NCBI GenBank assembly: GCA_015060975.1
Contig: SUXI01000006.1
Span: 106,359 to 170,358 of the forward strand
DNA from: Bacteroidales bacterium
GTDB taxonomy: Bacteria > Bacteroidota > Bacteroidia > Bacteroidales > Muribaculaceae
Direction of reading: 5' to 3'
DNA: 64,000 nt
Each line of letters begins with the position of its first letter. Within the stretch, counting starts at the first letter, position 1. The notes under the pieces were generated by a model. It made no database searches and was not told the origin of the DNA. It saw only the letters and a list, made by a program, of their open reading frames with translations. The translations under genes were made by a program, and so were the position numbers. Shown here in pieces: positions 36,317 to 45,376 of this stretch.

Positions 36317-38107
36317 CTATTTCCTGCGACGCGAAAGTTTTTTCCCTCCACGACCTTTACGCTTAAATTTCTCAAAATCGCCATCATTTTCCACATTTTC
36401 ACCTGCGGCTTTCTTGCGATTGCGACGTGCCGATGCCCGTGCGTAATCACGTTCAGGGTCGGCAATTTCTGTTATCACTCGTTTTCCAAGAAAGTCACTC
36501 CCTTTGAGCGAAGCCACTACACGTTTTGCATCTCCTTTTTTCACATCAAAAAGAGAATATCCCGATAATAGATCGATGCGCCCCACCTCAACACGAGCTC
36601 CCGGCACCCATTTGTTAATAATCTCAATGAGATTGCCGGCATAGAAGCCATCGGCCTTGCCGAGGTTGATATACACACGCGCCATTCCTTTTTCGGCCGT
36701 GCGACGATCTTTTTCTTTATCGTTACGAGGTTTAGAGTTTTCGCCTCGCTCTTTCTTCTCTTTCTTTGTTTTTTTATCCTCTACAACCTCTATAACCGGG
36801 GCATTTTTATAATATTCAAGCAAGCGATTAAATTCAAGCGAAAGCACCCGTTTCAACAAATCCTCGCCCGACAACCAGCCTAATTTACGACTTACTCCGG
36901 TGAAATATTTATCGATTTGCTCATCGTTCACTTCCACGTTTTCCAATCGGTGTGCGAGATTATAAAGTTGTTTCTCTATGATATGTTCGGGTGAAGGCAC
37001 CTCTTTGCGTTCAAACTTTTTACCAATAATTTTCTCGATGTCACGAATCTTGCTCTTTTCGCGAGAGTGAACAATCGAGACCGACACCCCGGTTTTTCCC
37101 GCACGCCCTGTGCGTCCCGAACGATGAGTATATACCGCAGTATCGTCGGGCAAACCATAATTTATCACATGTGTAAGGTCATCGACATCAAGACCGCGAG
37201 CCGCCACATCGGTAGCCACAAGGATTGAGATTACCCTGTCGCGGAATTTCTTCATCGTCAAGTCTCGTTGTTGTTGCGACAAGTCGCCATGAAGTGCGTC
37301 GGCATTATATCCGTCTTGAATGAGTTTATCGGCAATCTCTTGAGTGTCACGACGTGTGCGACAGAATATTATGGCATATATGCTTGGGTTATTGTCGGCA
37401 ATACGCTTGAGCGCTAGATATTTATCCCGAGCATGCACCATATAATATATATGATTCACATTAGCGGCCCCTTCATTGCGTTGCCCCACAACAAATTCCA
37501 CCGGGTTGTGCATATATGTCTTTGCTATCTTATCAATTTCGGGAGGCATGGTAGCCGAGAACATCAACATTTTACGATCTTTGGGAACATAAGCCAACAC
37601 CTCGTTGATTGAATCAAGGAAGCCCATATTCAGCATTTCATCGGCTTCATCAAGAATCACAGTATGCACATTTGCCAATCGTGCCACACCACGCTTAATT
37701 AAGTCAAGCAAACGACCGGGAGTAGCCACTATTACTTGTACTCCCTTGCGCAATGAGCGTATCTGACTTTCAATACTTGAACCTCCATATACCGGCAACA
37801 CATTTACCTCGGGAAGATATTTTGAAAAGTCGGCAAGGTCTTCGGCTATTTGCAAACACAACTCACGAGTAGGTGAAAGAATCACTGCCTGAGGCTCACG
37901 CATCGACGCATCAATGCGTTGCAACACCGGCAAGCCAAACGCAGCCGTCTTTCCTGTGCCGGTTTGCGCCAACGCTACCACATCATTATCTTCATTTAAT
38001 AAGTGAGGAATCACTTTTGCCTGAACAGGCATAGGCATTTCAAAGCCCATTTCACTAATGGCAAGCAACAATTCATCACTCACCCCCAATTCTTCAAATG
38101 TTTTCAT
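36317..38107 (-). CDS. DEAD-box ATP-dependent RNA helicase with DbpA-type RNA-binding domain
   Basis: A 596-residue helicase. Motifs in order: Q motif (FEMPMPVQ), AQTGTGKTAAF, PTREL, TPGRLLDLI, DEAD in VILDEADEML, SAT, and HRSGRTGRAGKTG. After the core (~380 residues) a variable region leads to a DbpA/CsdA-like RNA-binding domain (MARVYINLGKADGFYAGNLIEIIN, then VGRIDLLSGYSLFDV), and the tail is Arg/Lys-rich. It probably acts in ribosome assembly or mRNA unwinding. The -7 element is only 4 nt before the ATG. It is the first gene of a five-gene minus-strand cluster. Confidence 0.95.
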   Translation of the reverse strand: MKTFEELGVSDELLLAISEMGFEMPMPVQAKVIPHLLNEDNDVVALAQTGTGKTAAFGLPVLQRIDASMREPQAVILSPTRELCLQIAEDLADFSKYLPEVNVLPVYGGSSIESQIRSLRKGVQVIVATPGRLLDLIKRGVARLANVHTVILDEADEMLNMGFLDSINEVLAYVPKDRKMLMFSATMPPEIDKIAKTYMHNPVEFVVGQRNEGAANVNHIYYMVHARDKYLALKRIADNNPSIYAIIFCRTRRDTQEIADKLIQDGYNADALHGDLSQQQRDLTMKKFRDRVISILVATDVAARGLDVDDLTHVINYGLPDDTAVYTHRSGRTGRAGKTGVSVSIVHSREKSKIRDIEKIIGKKFERKEVPSPEHIIEKQLYNLAHRLENVEVNDEQIDKYFTGVSRKLGWLSGEDLLKRVLSLEFNRLLEYYKNAPVIEVVEDKKTKKEKKERGENSKPRNDKEKDRRTAEKGMARVYINLGKADGFYAGNLIEIINKWVPGARVEVGRIDLLSGYSLFDVKKGDAKRVVASLKGSDFLGKRVITEIADPERDYARASARRNRKKAAGENVENDGDFEKFKRKGRGGKKLSRRRK

Positions 38108-38111
38108 ACTA

Positions 38112-38119
38112 CAAAGATA
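38112..38119 (-). promoter_or_regulatory. -7 element abutting the DEAD helicase start
   Basis: On the minus strand TATCTTTG ends 4 nt before the ATG at 38107. No TTTG is seen 19-21 bp upstream. If functional, the mRNA would be leaderless or nearly so. Confidence 0.55.
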
Positions 38120-38171
38120 ATATTTTCAACTCACAATCCATGCATATCATTGATTTTATTAGTTTTTTGAG

Positions 38172-38179
38172 TACTTTTG
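38172..38179 (+). promoter_or_regulatory. -7 element of the LtaS-like gene
   Basis: TACTTTTG, 77 bp before the start codon; -33 weak. Confidence 0.5.
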
Positions 38180-38256
38180 TAAGCGTTTTTAATATGTCTC
38201 CAAATGTGGCATTTAAACCATTTAATCATTGTATTTAAGATAACTCAGCACCTAAT

Positions 38257-40212
38257 ATGAAACGAGCCGGTTATTCTCTTGCATATATATTGACGACTCA
38301 CGCCATAGCGTTAATTGTTTTTTTCTTGTTTCGATTAATGCTATTCGCTTCTATTGATTATGAATTCGCATCAGATGTAACCTTCGGTACAAAAGCTATT
38401 GCATTTATCAAAGGTGTGTGGTTTGACAATGTGACCGCTTGCTACATAACAATTCTCCCTCTTGCAATAATGTGGATTGCTCAATTTTTCAAGCATTCTC
38501 CTCGATGGGCATATAAATTCACGGCAATATTCACAAGTATATTATACACCATTGCCTTTACCATTTCAGCTGCAAATGTCCCTTATTTTCAATACTTTTT
38601 CACTAACATAAACTCATCGATTTTCAATTGGTTTGGTTATGCGGGCACTACCGGTGGAATGATTTTTGGCGAGTCGGCTTATATCTTACCTATTCTTTGT
38701 GGTATTTTATCTATCATTTTTATTTGGATAGCAAACATCAAACTTGCACGTTATTTTGCCTCCCTCGCTGAACAGCAACCATCTTTACAATACAATATCA
38801 CATCTATTTCCATTTATAGCATTGTAGGATTAACATTGATAGGGTTATGTGCATTTGGAATAAGAGGACGCACAGGCTATAATCCCATAAAAGTGAGCCA
38901 GGCATATTATTGCCAAGATGCGTTTTTAAACCAGTTGGGCATAAGTCCCACATTCAATCTTCTAACGAGCTATTTAGATGACCTTCGCAAAGAAAATAAG
39001 CCTATAGCATTTATCGACAATGATATAGCCATAGATAATGTAAAACAATATCTCAATCGGCAAGGCATTGACGGTATATCTCCAATAGCACGCCATGTGT
39101 CATATTCCGATAGCGCAATCAATAAAAAAAATGTGATAATAATTCTTATGGAGTCTATGTCGGCTCAACTCATGAAACGACATGGACAAAAAAAGACATT
39201 AACTCCATTCCTTGACAGCCTTGCTACTCAATCATGTTATTTTAACAACTTCTACTCATCGGGAAATCACACAAACCACGGAATCACAGCCACTCTCTAT
39301 TCGTTCCCTTCAATACTAAAACGTAACGCGATGAAAGGGACAAATATCCCCAAATACTCAGGACTGCCGACAGTGCTTGCCGAACATGGGTATCATAACA
39401 TGTTTTTCATGACACATGAATCGCAATATGACAATATGAACGCATTTTTACGCACAAACGGGTTTCATGATATATATGCGCAAGAAGACTATCCCACCGA
39501 AGCCCGTGTGAATAGTTTCGGTGTTCCCGATGACTTTCTATTCAACTATGCCCTTAATAAAATCAACGAAAAAGCATCTAAACATCAACCTTTTTGTGCC
39601 GTATTGCTGACAATAAGTAATCATCCTCCATACGTTATTCCCAAATCATTTACAACAAAGCACTCTCAACCCGAAGATCAAATTGTGGAATATGCCGACC
39701 ATGCCATAGCCAATTTCATAAGTCAATCCCAACACCAGCCATGGTGGGAGAATACCATATTTGTATTACTTGGTGACCATGGGAAACTCGTTGGAACGCC
39801 ACAAAATGAGATGCCTCAATCATATAATCACATTCCTTTTTTGATATATGGCGCATCCATTGAACCGAAAATCATAAATGATTTAGGCGGTCAAATTGAC
39901 GTGGCTCCAACTTTGCTATCTTATTTAGGGCTCAGTCACATTCAAAACAACTTTGGTGTAAATCTCAATAACGAAAAACGGGAATATATTTTTTACACAA
40001 GCGACCGCTTGATTGCCGCACGAGATGGCTCCCACATGTATATTTACGACCCTTTTGAGGACTTGGACTATTGTTATTTTATTAATAATGGCAATTTTGA
40101 GAAAACAACAACCGACACAACGTTCCTGAAAATGAAGAATTATTGTCTTTCAATGCTACAAGCCTCTCAACATCTTATTATGAGCCAACTTACAACCGAC
40201 AAGAGTCATTAA
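38257..40212 (+). CDS. LtaS/OpgB-like sulfatase-fold membrane transferase
   Basis: A 651-residue inner-membrane protein. About five helices occupy residues 1-215, then a periplasmic alkaline-phosphatase-fold domain (~290-570). VIIILMESMSAQLM holds a metal ligand; the likely nucleophile Thr is in SSGNHTNHGITATLYS; metal-site residues include FVLLGDHGKL and YNHIPFLIYG. This is the lipoteichoic-acid-synthase/phosphoglycerol- or phosphoethanolamine-transferase family. Bacteroidales lack LTA, so the true product is probably a phospho-substituent on an envelope glycan or lipid, which is inference. Confidence 0.88.
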   Translation: MKRAGYSLAYILTTHAIALIVFFLFRLMLFASIDYEFASDVTFGTKAIAFIKGVWFDNVTACYITILPLAIMWIAQFFKHSPRWAYKFTAIFTSILYTIAFTISAANVPYFQYFFTNINSSIFNWFGYAGTTGGMIFGESAYILPILCGILSIIFIWIANIKLARYFASLAEQQPSLQYNITSISIYSIVGLTLIGLCAFGIRGRTGYNPIKVSQAYYCQDAFLNQLGISPTFNLLTSYLDDLRKENKPIAFIDNDIAIDNVKQYLNRQGIDGISPIARHVSYSDSAINKKNVIIILMESMSAQLMKRHGQKKTLTPFLDSLATQSCYFNNFYSSGNHTNHGITATLYSFPSILKRNAMKGTNIPKYSGLPTVLAEHGYHNMFFMTHESQYDNMNAFLRTNGFHDIYAQEDYPTEARVNSFGVPDDFLFNYALNKINEKASKHQPFCAVLLTISNHPPYVIPKSFTTKHSQPEDQIVEYADHAIANFISQSQHQPWWENTIFVLLGDHGKLVGTPQNEMPQSYNHIPFLIYGASIEPKIINDLGGQIDVAPTLLSYLGLSHIQNNFGVNLNNEKREYIFYTSDRLIAARDGSHMYIYDPFEDLDYCYFINNGNFEKTTTDTTFLKMKNYCLSMLQASQHLIMSQLTTDKSH

Positions 40213-40243
40213 GGCTCTTCTAAAACAACTAAGAAATCCTCAC

Positions 40244-41530
40244 CTATTCTTTTTTTCTTGCTTTTAATGCAAGCATTCGATGACCTATGCGACAATATAA
40301 GCACTTTCTTGTTTCGCAATATTCCCTTCGCAACTGTATCAATGCTTGAGTGGCAAAGGCATCACCACACTTTATTCCGGCTCTGGCAAATAGCTCGACT
40401 ATCGAATTTCTCTCCGGATTCAACGATTGCAACATTTTTACAGCGCGCTCACATGCCTCACTGTCATCGCATAACTGTCCGTATGCATAAATAAGTGGCA
40501 CTACCGCATTGATTATCAATATCGACATCGAATTTTCACTCAATCCTCGCCGACTACCTCCACCCTCCGATTTAAATGAGCAACGATGAGTCCAAAATCC
40601 CGACAATTCAACTTCAAATAATGCCCGTATCTCATCAACATTTTTTGCCGTCATCATCGTTGAAGCATAATTGAAGCCTCCGGCAATCATCGAAGCCAGC
40701 ACGGCAATGCGACGATGAGGGAAACTCTGTGGTCGCATACGCGCCATTTTCCATGATAACGACAACGGGCGTTTTAACCCAAATTTATGTGCATAATATT
40801 CATATTCAGTTCTCAACATTGAGATATATGTATCATCCTTGGGAGCGTCATCAAGCAACCCCGATTGACCAAACAACATCGCCTCTATTGCTGTGAGCGA
40901 GTCGCTATGCTTTTCCATGACTTTTAATGGGACCGACAGAGCCAACCGTTCAAAAGCCTCACTATTTATACCAAAGCCAAGACTACGGGCAAGCATTACA
41001 TAACACACCTCATTCCAATCGCCATTAAAGCGTGCAAGCATCTGCTCTATACGTTCCACTTTTTGATACAATCGCTCATATCCCAACGTGGAAATCATGT
41101 CGGTTAGATATATTGATGGTAAAGATGCTATTTCAGCGGCACACGGCAATTCACTTGCGGCACTACCAACCAATCGCATATATTGTTCGCTGAATTGTGC
41201 CGAACATGGCATACATAATTGCGGTATTACATCTCCATTTGAACGCTTTACCGCCATATCATCCTTTTCCACCACATGAAGTATAACATTATCGTAGGCA
41301 ACATCTTTGTCATGTCCGTGTCGATACCAATCACTCGCCCTGACATGAATCTCCACATTTCCCACCCATGTTTCGCCATCGATTTTCACCTTAGCGTTAA
41401 AGAAATCGGGACCGGCATCGGTATTTAGCATTCCGGGGTCGATAACTTGAACCTTGCGACCATCGACCGTAAACATCGACTGAGAAACCCAAAGTCGATG
41501 TTGCCACACATATTGCATCAACCGTTCCAT
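40244..41530 (-). CDS. DUF2851 family protein
   Basis: A 428-residue soluble protein. The N-terminal block LMQYVWQHRLW, then VIDPGMLNTDAGPDFFNAKVKIDGETWVGNVEIHVRASDWYRHGHDKD, matches DUF2851, a Bacteroidetes family of unknown function; the D-G-x-W and E-I-H-x-R-x-S-D-W patterns recall nuclease-like folds, but that is not established. The C-terminus has a CxxCRIGH cysteine pair. It has its own consensus promoter at 41552 and is convergent with the LtaS-like gene. Confidence 0.88.
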   Translation of the reverse strand: MERLMQYVWQHRLWVSQSMFTVDGRKVQVIDPGMLNTDAGPDFFNAKVKIDGETWVGNVEIHVRASDWYRHGHDKDVAYDNVILHVVEKDDMAVKRSNGDVIPQLCMPCSAQFSEQYMRLVGSAASELPCAAEIASLPSIYLTDMISTLGYERLYQKVERIEQMLARFNGDWNEVCYVMLARSLGFGINSEAFERLALSVPLKVMEKHSDSLTAIEAMLFGQSGLLDDAPKDDTYISMLRTEYEYYAHKFGLKRPLSLSWKMARMRPQSFPHRRIAVLASMIAGGFNYASTMMTAKNVDEIRALFEVELSGFWTHRCSFKSEGGGSRRGLSENSMSILIINAVVPLIYAYGQLCDDSEACERAVKMLQSLNPERNSIVELFARAGIKCGDAFATQALIQLRREYCETRKCLYCRIGHRMLALKARKKE

Positions 41531-41551
41531 TTCATGATACTTTTTCCACTA

Positions 41552-41582
41552 CAAACATACACAATTTCCTCTTACTCTCAAA
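41552..41582 (-). promoter_or_regulatory. Promoter of the DUF2851 gene
   Basis: On the minus strand: TTTG (41582-41579), 19-bp spacer, TATGTTTG (41559-41552). Full consensus, about 21 bp before the start codon. Confidence 0.85.
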
Positions 41583-41643
41583 ACACATTCATTATAATTA
41601 TCCACAATTTCAATCATCAGCACATTGTTCACTGCAAAAATAA

Positions 41644-41681
41644 AAGGAGATGCGTCGTTTTGAATTCCGGCACATCTCCTT
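41644..41681 (-). terminator. Terminator of the secreted-protein operon
   Basis: Stem AAGGAGATG / CATCTCCTT with inner GTCG/CGGC pairing; on the minus strand followed by TTTTATTTTT. Located 85 bp after the stop of the FISUMP-domain gene. Confidence 0.8.
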
Positions 41682-41766
41682 GAGCACTTTTTTGTGTTTT
41701 TATATCTAACTCATAGTTATTAAATAGATTCGATTGTTGCTTTTGTGCTATGTTCTGCAACAATAC

Positions 41767-43569
41767 CTATTTCTTTGATTTTACCGGACGGATGCAATGA
41801 CCCCATCTACGATCATCAATTACCGTTTCTGTCGGCTTACCTGGACCACAAAGCAAAACATTGGCTTTAGTATTACTATGGCTACCATCACTATTTATAA
41901 CCAATGATCCGGTCCAATAACAGCAATGAACCCCATCATCAATCAATTCATCTCCTACTATATGACCGTTTAATGGCAAAAATATAGAATTTCCATTAGG
42001 TCCTATTACTTTATAGCCTGGGATATTGTTAGCTACAGTATAGACCCATTTACATTTTTGCAAAAGCTCATCAGCCTCCGCTTTTGTAGGCATTCGCCAT
42101 CCTTCGCCCAAATGATAACGTGCAGCATCATAGTCGGTTCCCGATATTTCTTCGCCTATAAAACGATATTCGGAAGTTCCTGCGTAATAATAATAACCTT
42201 CTTTATTAAAGCCGCTATTTCGGGGAATTAACTCTCCCCAAGCAAAATGTGCGCCATATTCCATAGCTGAAGTCGCTCCAAGATCCCAGCCCGACCAATT
42301 GACCGATAGTCCTAAATCCACTTCAGCGCCAATAGTTATACCATATTCATCGGTCAGCTCTTTAGGTCTAAACAAAACACTATCATCTACTTTGACATGA
42401 TTAATTAATCCACCAAGTTTTGTCCAAATTGTTTCATAAACGGTCTCATTCCATCCCATTTTGTAGCATGCCGCTCCTTGAAATGGAATATTCACCCACA
42501 TATAACAACCATCACCATTAACCTCTGTGCAAATGGAATTTCGGAAACTTGTATTGCGAGTACCACCAAGACCTAATGGAGGCAAGATATATGCCACTGT
42601 ATCAGCCGACAGCGACATATCAACAATCAAAATTGCGCCATCACTCAAGGATCTATCTGTTGTATTTAGATAAATTGACGCAACTCCATATTTTTTACCA
42701 TTAAATGTAAGAAACTTCAAATCGGTTCCTTGTCTGCTACCGAAATTATCGGGAAACAAATCGGGAAACTCTTTAATAAAAACACCATCTGCCGTAAAAT
42801 GTACAGGCAATCCTGCTAATGCGCTACCTATCGGTGAGAGCCAGAAAGTCCCATCGCTTTCAACCGTCACATTCGAATAGAGAGTATTAAGAGAATATGA
42901 AACACCATCTTTTGTGAGATTTATAGCTGTAGGTGTTGTTGATGTAATTTCTCCATTGTTTACAGTGTAATAATACACAATATCGGTTCCACTCACAAAC
43001 CAAATGCGACCATTCTCCATATCTCCACTCACCGACATGGCATCGCCAATTCGAGGACAAGGAGCAGGAGCATTTAACATTACCTCGGGCTCGGCTGTAT
43101 CATCATCCCACTTATAAATAATAAAATTTCCTCCTACTGTCAGGTTGCAAGCAATGATTGTATTGCCAAGCGTTTCAATCGCGCTTATACAGTGCGCTCC
43201 GGTATTACATGAATCAGTATTTAAGGATCCAATCTTAACACCTGAATATGCATTTACGATTTCAATTGTATTATCATCATTGGAGCCATTGCGACGCACC
43301 ACATACAATTTGCCATCTTTAAGAGTCATGTCATTCACCACCTGAGAACCTGTAGTAATCCATGAGGTTGTATTTCCCGAAGTTTCAGAATAATCCCAAA
43401 CTGATTCAATTGTATCAACTCCATGACTGAAAGTTATACTATCAATATCTTCCGACAATAGTGTTTGTGGAAGATTCCCTGTATGAAAATCAAACATTAT
43501 ACCTGATGTCTGCGCAGCCATAACTATGGCAGATAAACAAAATGTTATAGACAATATTTTACGAATCAT
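41767..43569 (-). CDS. Secreted protein with propeller-like region and C-terminal FISUMP/DUF1566-type domain
   Basis: A 600-residue exported protein; signal peptide residues ~1-18 (CLSAIVMAAQ). The middle (~60-400) has repeated blade-like strands (LKDGKLYVVRRNGSNDD, NTIIACNLTVGGNFIIYKW, NGRIWFVSGTDIVYYY), resembling a DUF4623-type beta-propeller. The C-terminal ~190 residues (GAEVDLGLSVNWSGWDLGAT, HFAWGE, GWRMPTKAEADELL, VIGPNGNSIFLPLNG, WGHCIRPV) are the FISUMP/DUF1566-type module of Bacteroidetes surface proteins. The start overlaps the previous stop (ATGA), so translation is coupled. It is the second gene of a two-gene operon next to a candidate invertible promoter. Confidence 0.8.
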   Translation of the reverse strand: MIRKILSITFCLSAIVMAAQTSGIMFDFHTGNLPQTLLSEDIDSITFSHGVDTIESVWDYSETSGNTTSWITTGSQVVNDMTLKDGKLYVVRRNGSNDDNTIEIVNAYSGVKIGSLNTDSCNTGAHCISAIETLGNTIIACNLTVGGNFIIYKWDDDTAEPEVMLNAPAPCPRIGDAMSVSGDMENGRIWFVSGTDIVYYYTVNNGEITSTTPTAINLTKDGVSYSLNTLYSNVTVESDGTFWLSPIGSALAGLPVHFTADGVFIKEFPDLFPDNFGSRQGTDLKFLTFNGKKYGVASIYLNTTDRSLSDGAILIVDMSLSADTVAYILPPLGLGGTRNTSFRNSICTEVNGDGCYMWVNIPFQGAACYKMGWNETVYETIWTKLGGLINHVKVDDSVLFRPKELTDEYGITIGAEVDLGLSVNWSGWDLGATSAMEYGAHFAWGELIPRNSGFNKEGYYYYAGTSEYRFIGEEISGTDYDAARYHLGEGWRMPTKAEADELLQKCKWVYTVANNIPGYKVIGPNGNSIFLPLNGHIVGDELIDDGVHCCYWTGSLVINSDGSHSNTKANVLLCGPGKPTETVIDDRRWGHCIRPVKSKK

Positions 43570-44057
43570 TTCTTTAATATTTTATAGGTTGTGTTATTTA
43601 ATGTGATTATATATATCCCACGGCTTAGGTCGGCTACTGATATTTTATGTGATTCCCCGGCTTTTAAATTTCTTGATTCAACCAAAACACCGGTTGTATC
43701 ATATATGCTAATTTGCGCGTCTTTTTGCAACGGATTTACTTTAATTTCATCGCCTTCCAATAAAATCACCGGTTGGTCATCTAAAACCGATGCGACTCCG
43801 GTTGTGACATCAGAAGATGATTGATAAACCATTTTTTGCAGATTGGAGAATTCGAAGCTTACCTCAATTGAATTGAACGAGACCACCAATAGCCCCTCCT
43901 TTACCTCTATTTTAGGATTGTCATCAAATTTAAATGTTGAGACTTCTCCATCATTAGTGTAAATTGAGAATTGCACAGGCTTGTCTTGAACGTCCTGCGC
44001 CGATGCTACAAAGCACATCCCAATAAAAAATTGTAGAATTACATGTTTTAATTTCAT
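43566..44057 (-). CDS. Secreted protein with T9SS type A-like C-terminal tail
   Basis: A 163-residue protein with a signal peptide (residues 1-20, ending ASA). Residues ~28-85 are a beta-rich segment of the form seen at the start of Bacteroidales surface proteins (FSIYTNDGEVSTFKFDDNPKIEV). The last ~55 residues (KVNPLQKDAQISIYDTTGVLVESRNLKAGESHKISVADLSRGIYIITL...YKILKK) match the Por/T9SS sorting-domain pattern: N-P, iYD.tG, GiYi and terminal lysines. It could be a small exported protein delivered by the type IX system, or a tail domain in another role. It is first in the operon; no -7 element lies in the 170 bp between its start and the inverted repeat. Confidence 0.75.
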   Translation of the reverse strand: MKLKHVILQFFIGMCFVASAQDVQDKPVQFSIYTNDGEVSTFKFDDNPKIEVKEGLLVVSFNSIEVSFEFSNLQKMVYQSSSDVTTGVASVLDDQPVILLEGDEIKVNPLQKDAQISIYDTTGVLVESRNLKAGESHKISVADLSRGIYIITLNNTTYKILKK

Positions 44058-44227
44058 ATTACTTAAATTTTGTTTGAAAATATAGTTTTTCGTAATTATT
44101 TATTGATGCATAAATTTGAGTTATCTCCATATTTTGTCGCTATAATTACTCCTTGAATATTGTTATATTTACACATTACATTAACTAATTGATATTCAAT
44201 ATTATAGCTAAATCGCTTAATATACCC

Positions 44228-44246
44228 TCTTGATAAGAGAGAGTCG
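44228..44246 (+). repeat. Left 19-bp inverted repeat of the switch
   Basis: Perfectly complementary to the right repeat at 44384-44402. It contains the smaller dyad CTT-GAT-AAG. Confidence 0.93.
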
Positions 44247-44346
44247 CATTTTTATAAACCACTGATTGTAAATTAATTAGACACAAAATACACTTGACGA
44301 CTTGCAACGAAATAGTTTTTATTGTTGCATTTTTTAATAAAGGAGA

Positions 44347-44377
44347 TTTGTAATCCATTGATTTTTAACTAACTTTG
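44347..44377 (+). promoter_or_regulatory. Promoter inside the inverted segment
   Basis: TTTG (44347-44350), 19-bp spacer, TAACTTTG (44370-44377): perfect consensus, reading toward 44676 in this assembly. Confidence 0.85.
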
Positions 44378-44383
44378 CAAAAA

Positions 44384-44402
44384 CGACTCTCTCTTATCAA
44401 GA
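44384..44402 (-). repeat. Right 19-bp inverted repeat of the switch
   Basis: Exact reverse complement of the left copy. The predicted transcription start of the internal promoter falls at its inner border. Confidence 0.93.
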
Positions 44403-44597
44403 TTATTTATTAAGATTTTTTTAATATCAGGGCATTCTCACTCATTTTTAAAAGATACCAATAAAGCCCAATCTTATTTTTGCCAATAACCGGTTTCTAC
44501 CTGATATGTACAAATTTAAATATGTGAAATTCTCATAATTTTAACATGTTCACTTTGAATAATTGCCAAAAAATTTTAGTATGTGGGGAATAACTAT
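44403..44597. other. Intergenic region right of the switch
   Basis: AT-rich; a lone TATTTTTG at 44475-44482 lacks a -33 partner. No ORF, hairpin or repeat noted. Confidence 0.4.
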
Positions 44598-44605
44598 TAT
44601 TTTTG
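44598..44605 (+). promoter_or_regulatory. -7 element of the TPR gene
   Basis: TATTTTTG with TTTT 20 bp upstream (44574-44577). It would give the TPR gene a promoter independent of the switch. Confidence 0.5.
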
Positions 44606-44675
44606 CAATTCAAAATAAAATAGTGACATTATTTCACTTTAATAACATTTAATAAACAGAAAAAATTTAAATATA

Positions 44676-45353
44676 ATGGAAAATTCCAAGAAGCCTAACA
44701 ATCAGGTCAATGAACAGGCAGAACAAGCTGCCGCTCTCAAAAAAGAGCAAATGATAAAAATCGCAAAATTTGGAACAATCGCAGTAATTGGCATTATTGC
44801 AATAGTGTTGATCTACATCTATGCGTTCCGCAATCCGGCAATTGAAAGCACTAACGAAGCTATTGCTCAAGCCGATGTGTTGTTAATTAAATCAAATGGC
44901 GACTCTACCGCTGTAGCCAACGCTTTAACACAATATGAAAAAGTAGCCAACGATGGTAGCACTCCTGCGGCTAACCGCGCAAAATTAATGTCGGCTATCA
45001 TTCTATACAAAAATGGCGAATATGCAAAATGTATCGAATATCTTGATGATTATTCTACCACCGGTGCAATTATTGACGCAGGAGCATATTCACTCAAAGG
45101 TGATTGTTATGTAAATACCAACAACTTTGATGACGCTATCGATTGCTATGAAAAGGCAGTATCAATCTCTGATGAGAATCAACAATTAGCGCCATTCTTC
45201 ATGGCTAAAATTGCTGAAATATACCATGAGCAAAAAGAATATGCAAAAGAATTAGATATATATGAGGAAATCAAAACCGAGTATCCTCAATACTCAACCT
45301 TAGATGTTGACAAATATATCGAACGAGCAAAAGCTCTCATCGAGAAAAAGTAA
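44676..45353 (+). CDS. Single-pass membrane protein with TPR repeats
   Basis: A 225-residue protein with a short acidic/amide N-tail, one membrane helix (~29-51, FGTIAVIGIIAIVLIYIYAF), and an outside TPR region: repeats around residues 105-135 (AKLMSAIILYKNGEYAKCIEYLDDY), 140-170 (SLKGDCYVNTNNFDDAIDCYEKAV) and 175-210. The layout resembles YfgM-type ancillary translocon proteins with a TPR_21-like domain, suggesting a periplasmic chaperone or scaffold role; this is inferred. It is transcribed alone up to the terminator at 45377. Confidence 0.82.
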   Translation: MENSKKPNNQVNEQAEQAAALKKEQMIKIAKFGTIAVIGIIAIVLIYIYAFRNPAIESTNEAIAQADVLLIKSNGDSTAVANALTQYEKVANDGSTPAANRAKLMSAIILYKNGEYAKCIEYLDDYSTTGAIIDAGAYSLKGDCYVNTNNFDDAIDCYEKAVSISDENQQLAPFFMAKIAEIYHEQKEYAKELDIYEEIKTEYPQYSTLDVDKYIERAKALIEKK

Positions 45354-45376
45354 TTTGTTTTCATAATAGTTTTTTT

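Larger units (their letters stand above)
44228..44402. promoter_or_regulatory. Candidate invertible promoter switch
   Basis: A perfect 19-bp inverted repeat, TCTTGATAAGAGAGAGTCG at 44228-44246 and its exact reverse complement at 44384-44402, encloses 137 bp. The enclosed segment holds a full Bacteroidetes promoter directed rightward, with its start site expected at the inner edge of the right repeat. There are no target-site duplications outside the repeats and no ORF inside. This matches known phase-variable invertible promoters of Bacteroides. Inversion would point the promoter at the secreted-protein operon on the left. No recombinase gene is in the window. Confidence 0.78.

Noticed and set aside
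44228..44402. Miniature inverted-repeat transposable element
   Set aside because: The repeats are flanked by unrelated bases (ATACCC on the left, TTATTT on the right), so no target-site duplication, and the inside carries a promoter positioned exactly at the repeat edge. An invertible promoter explains more.
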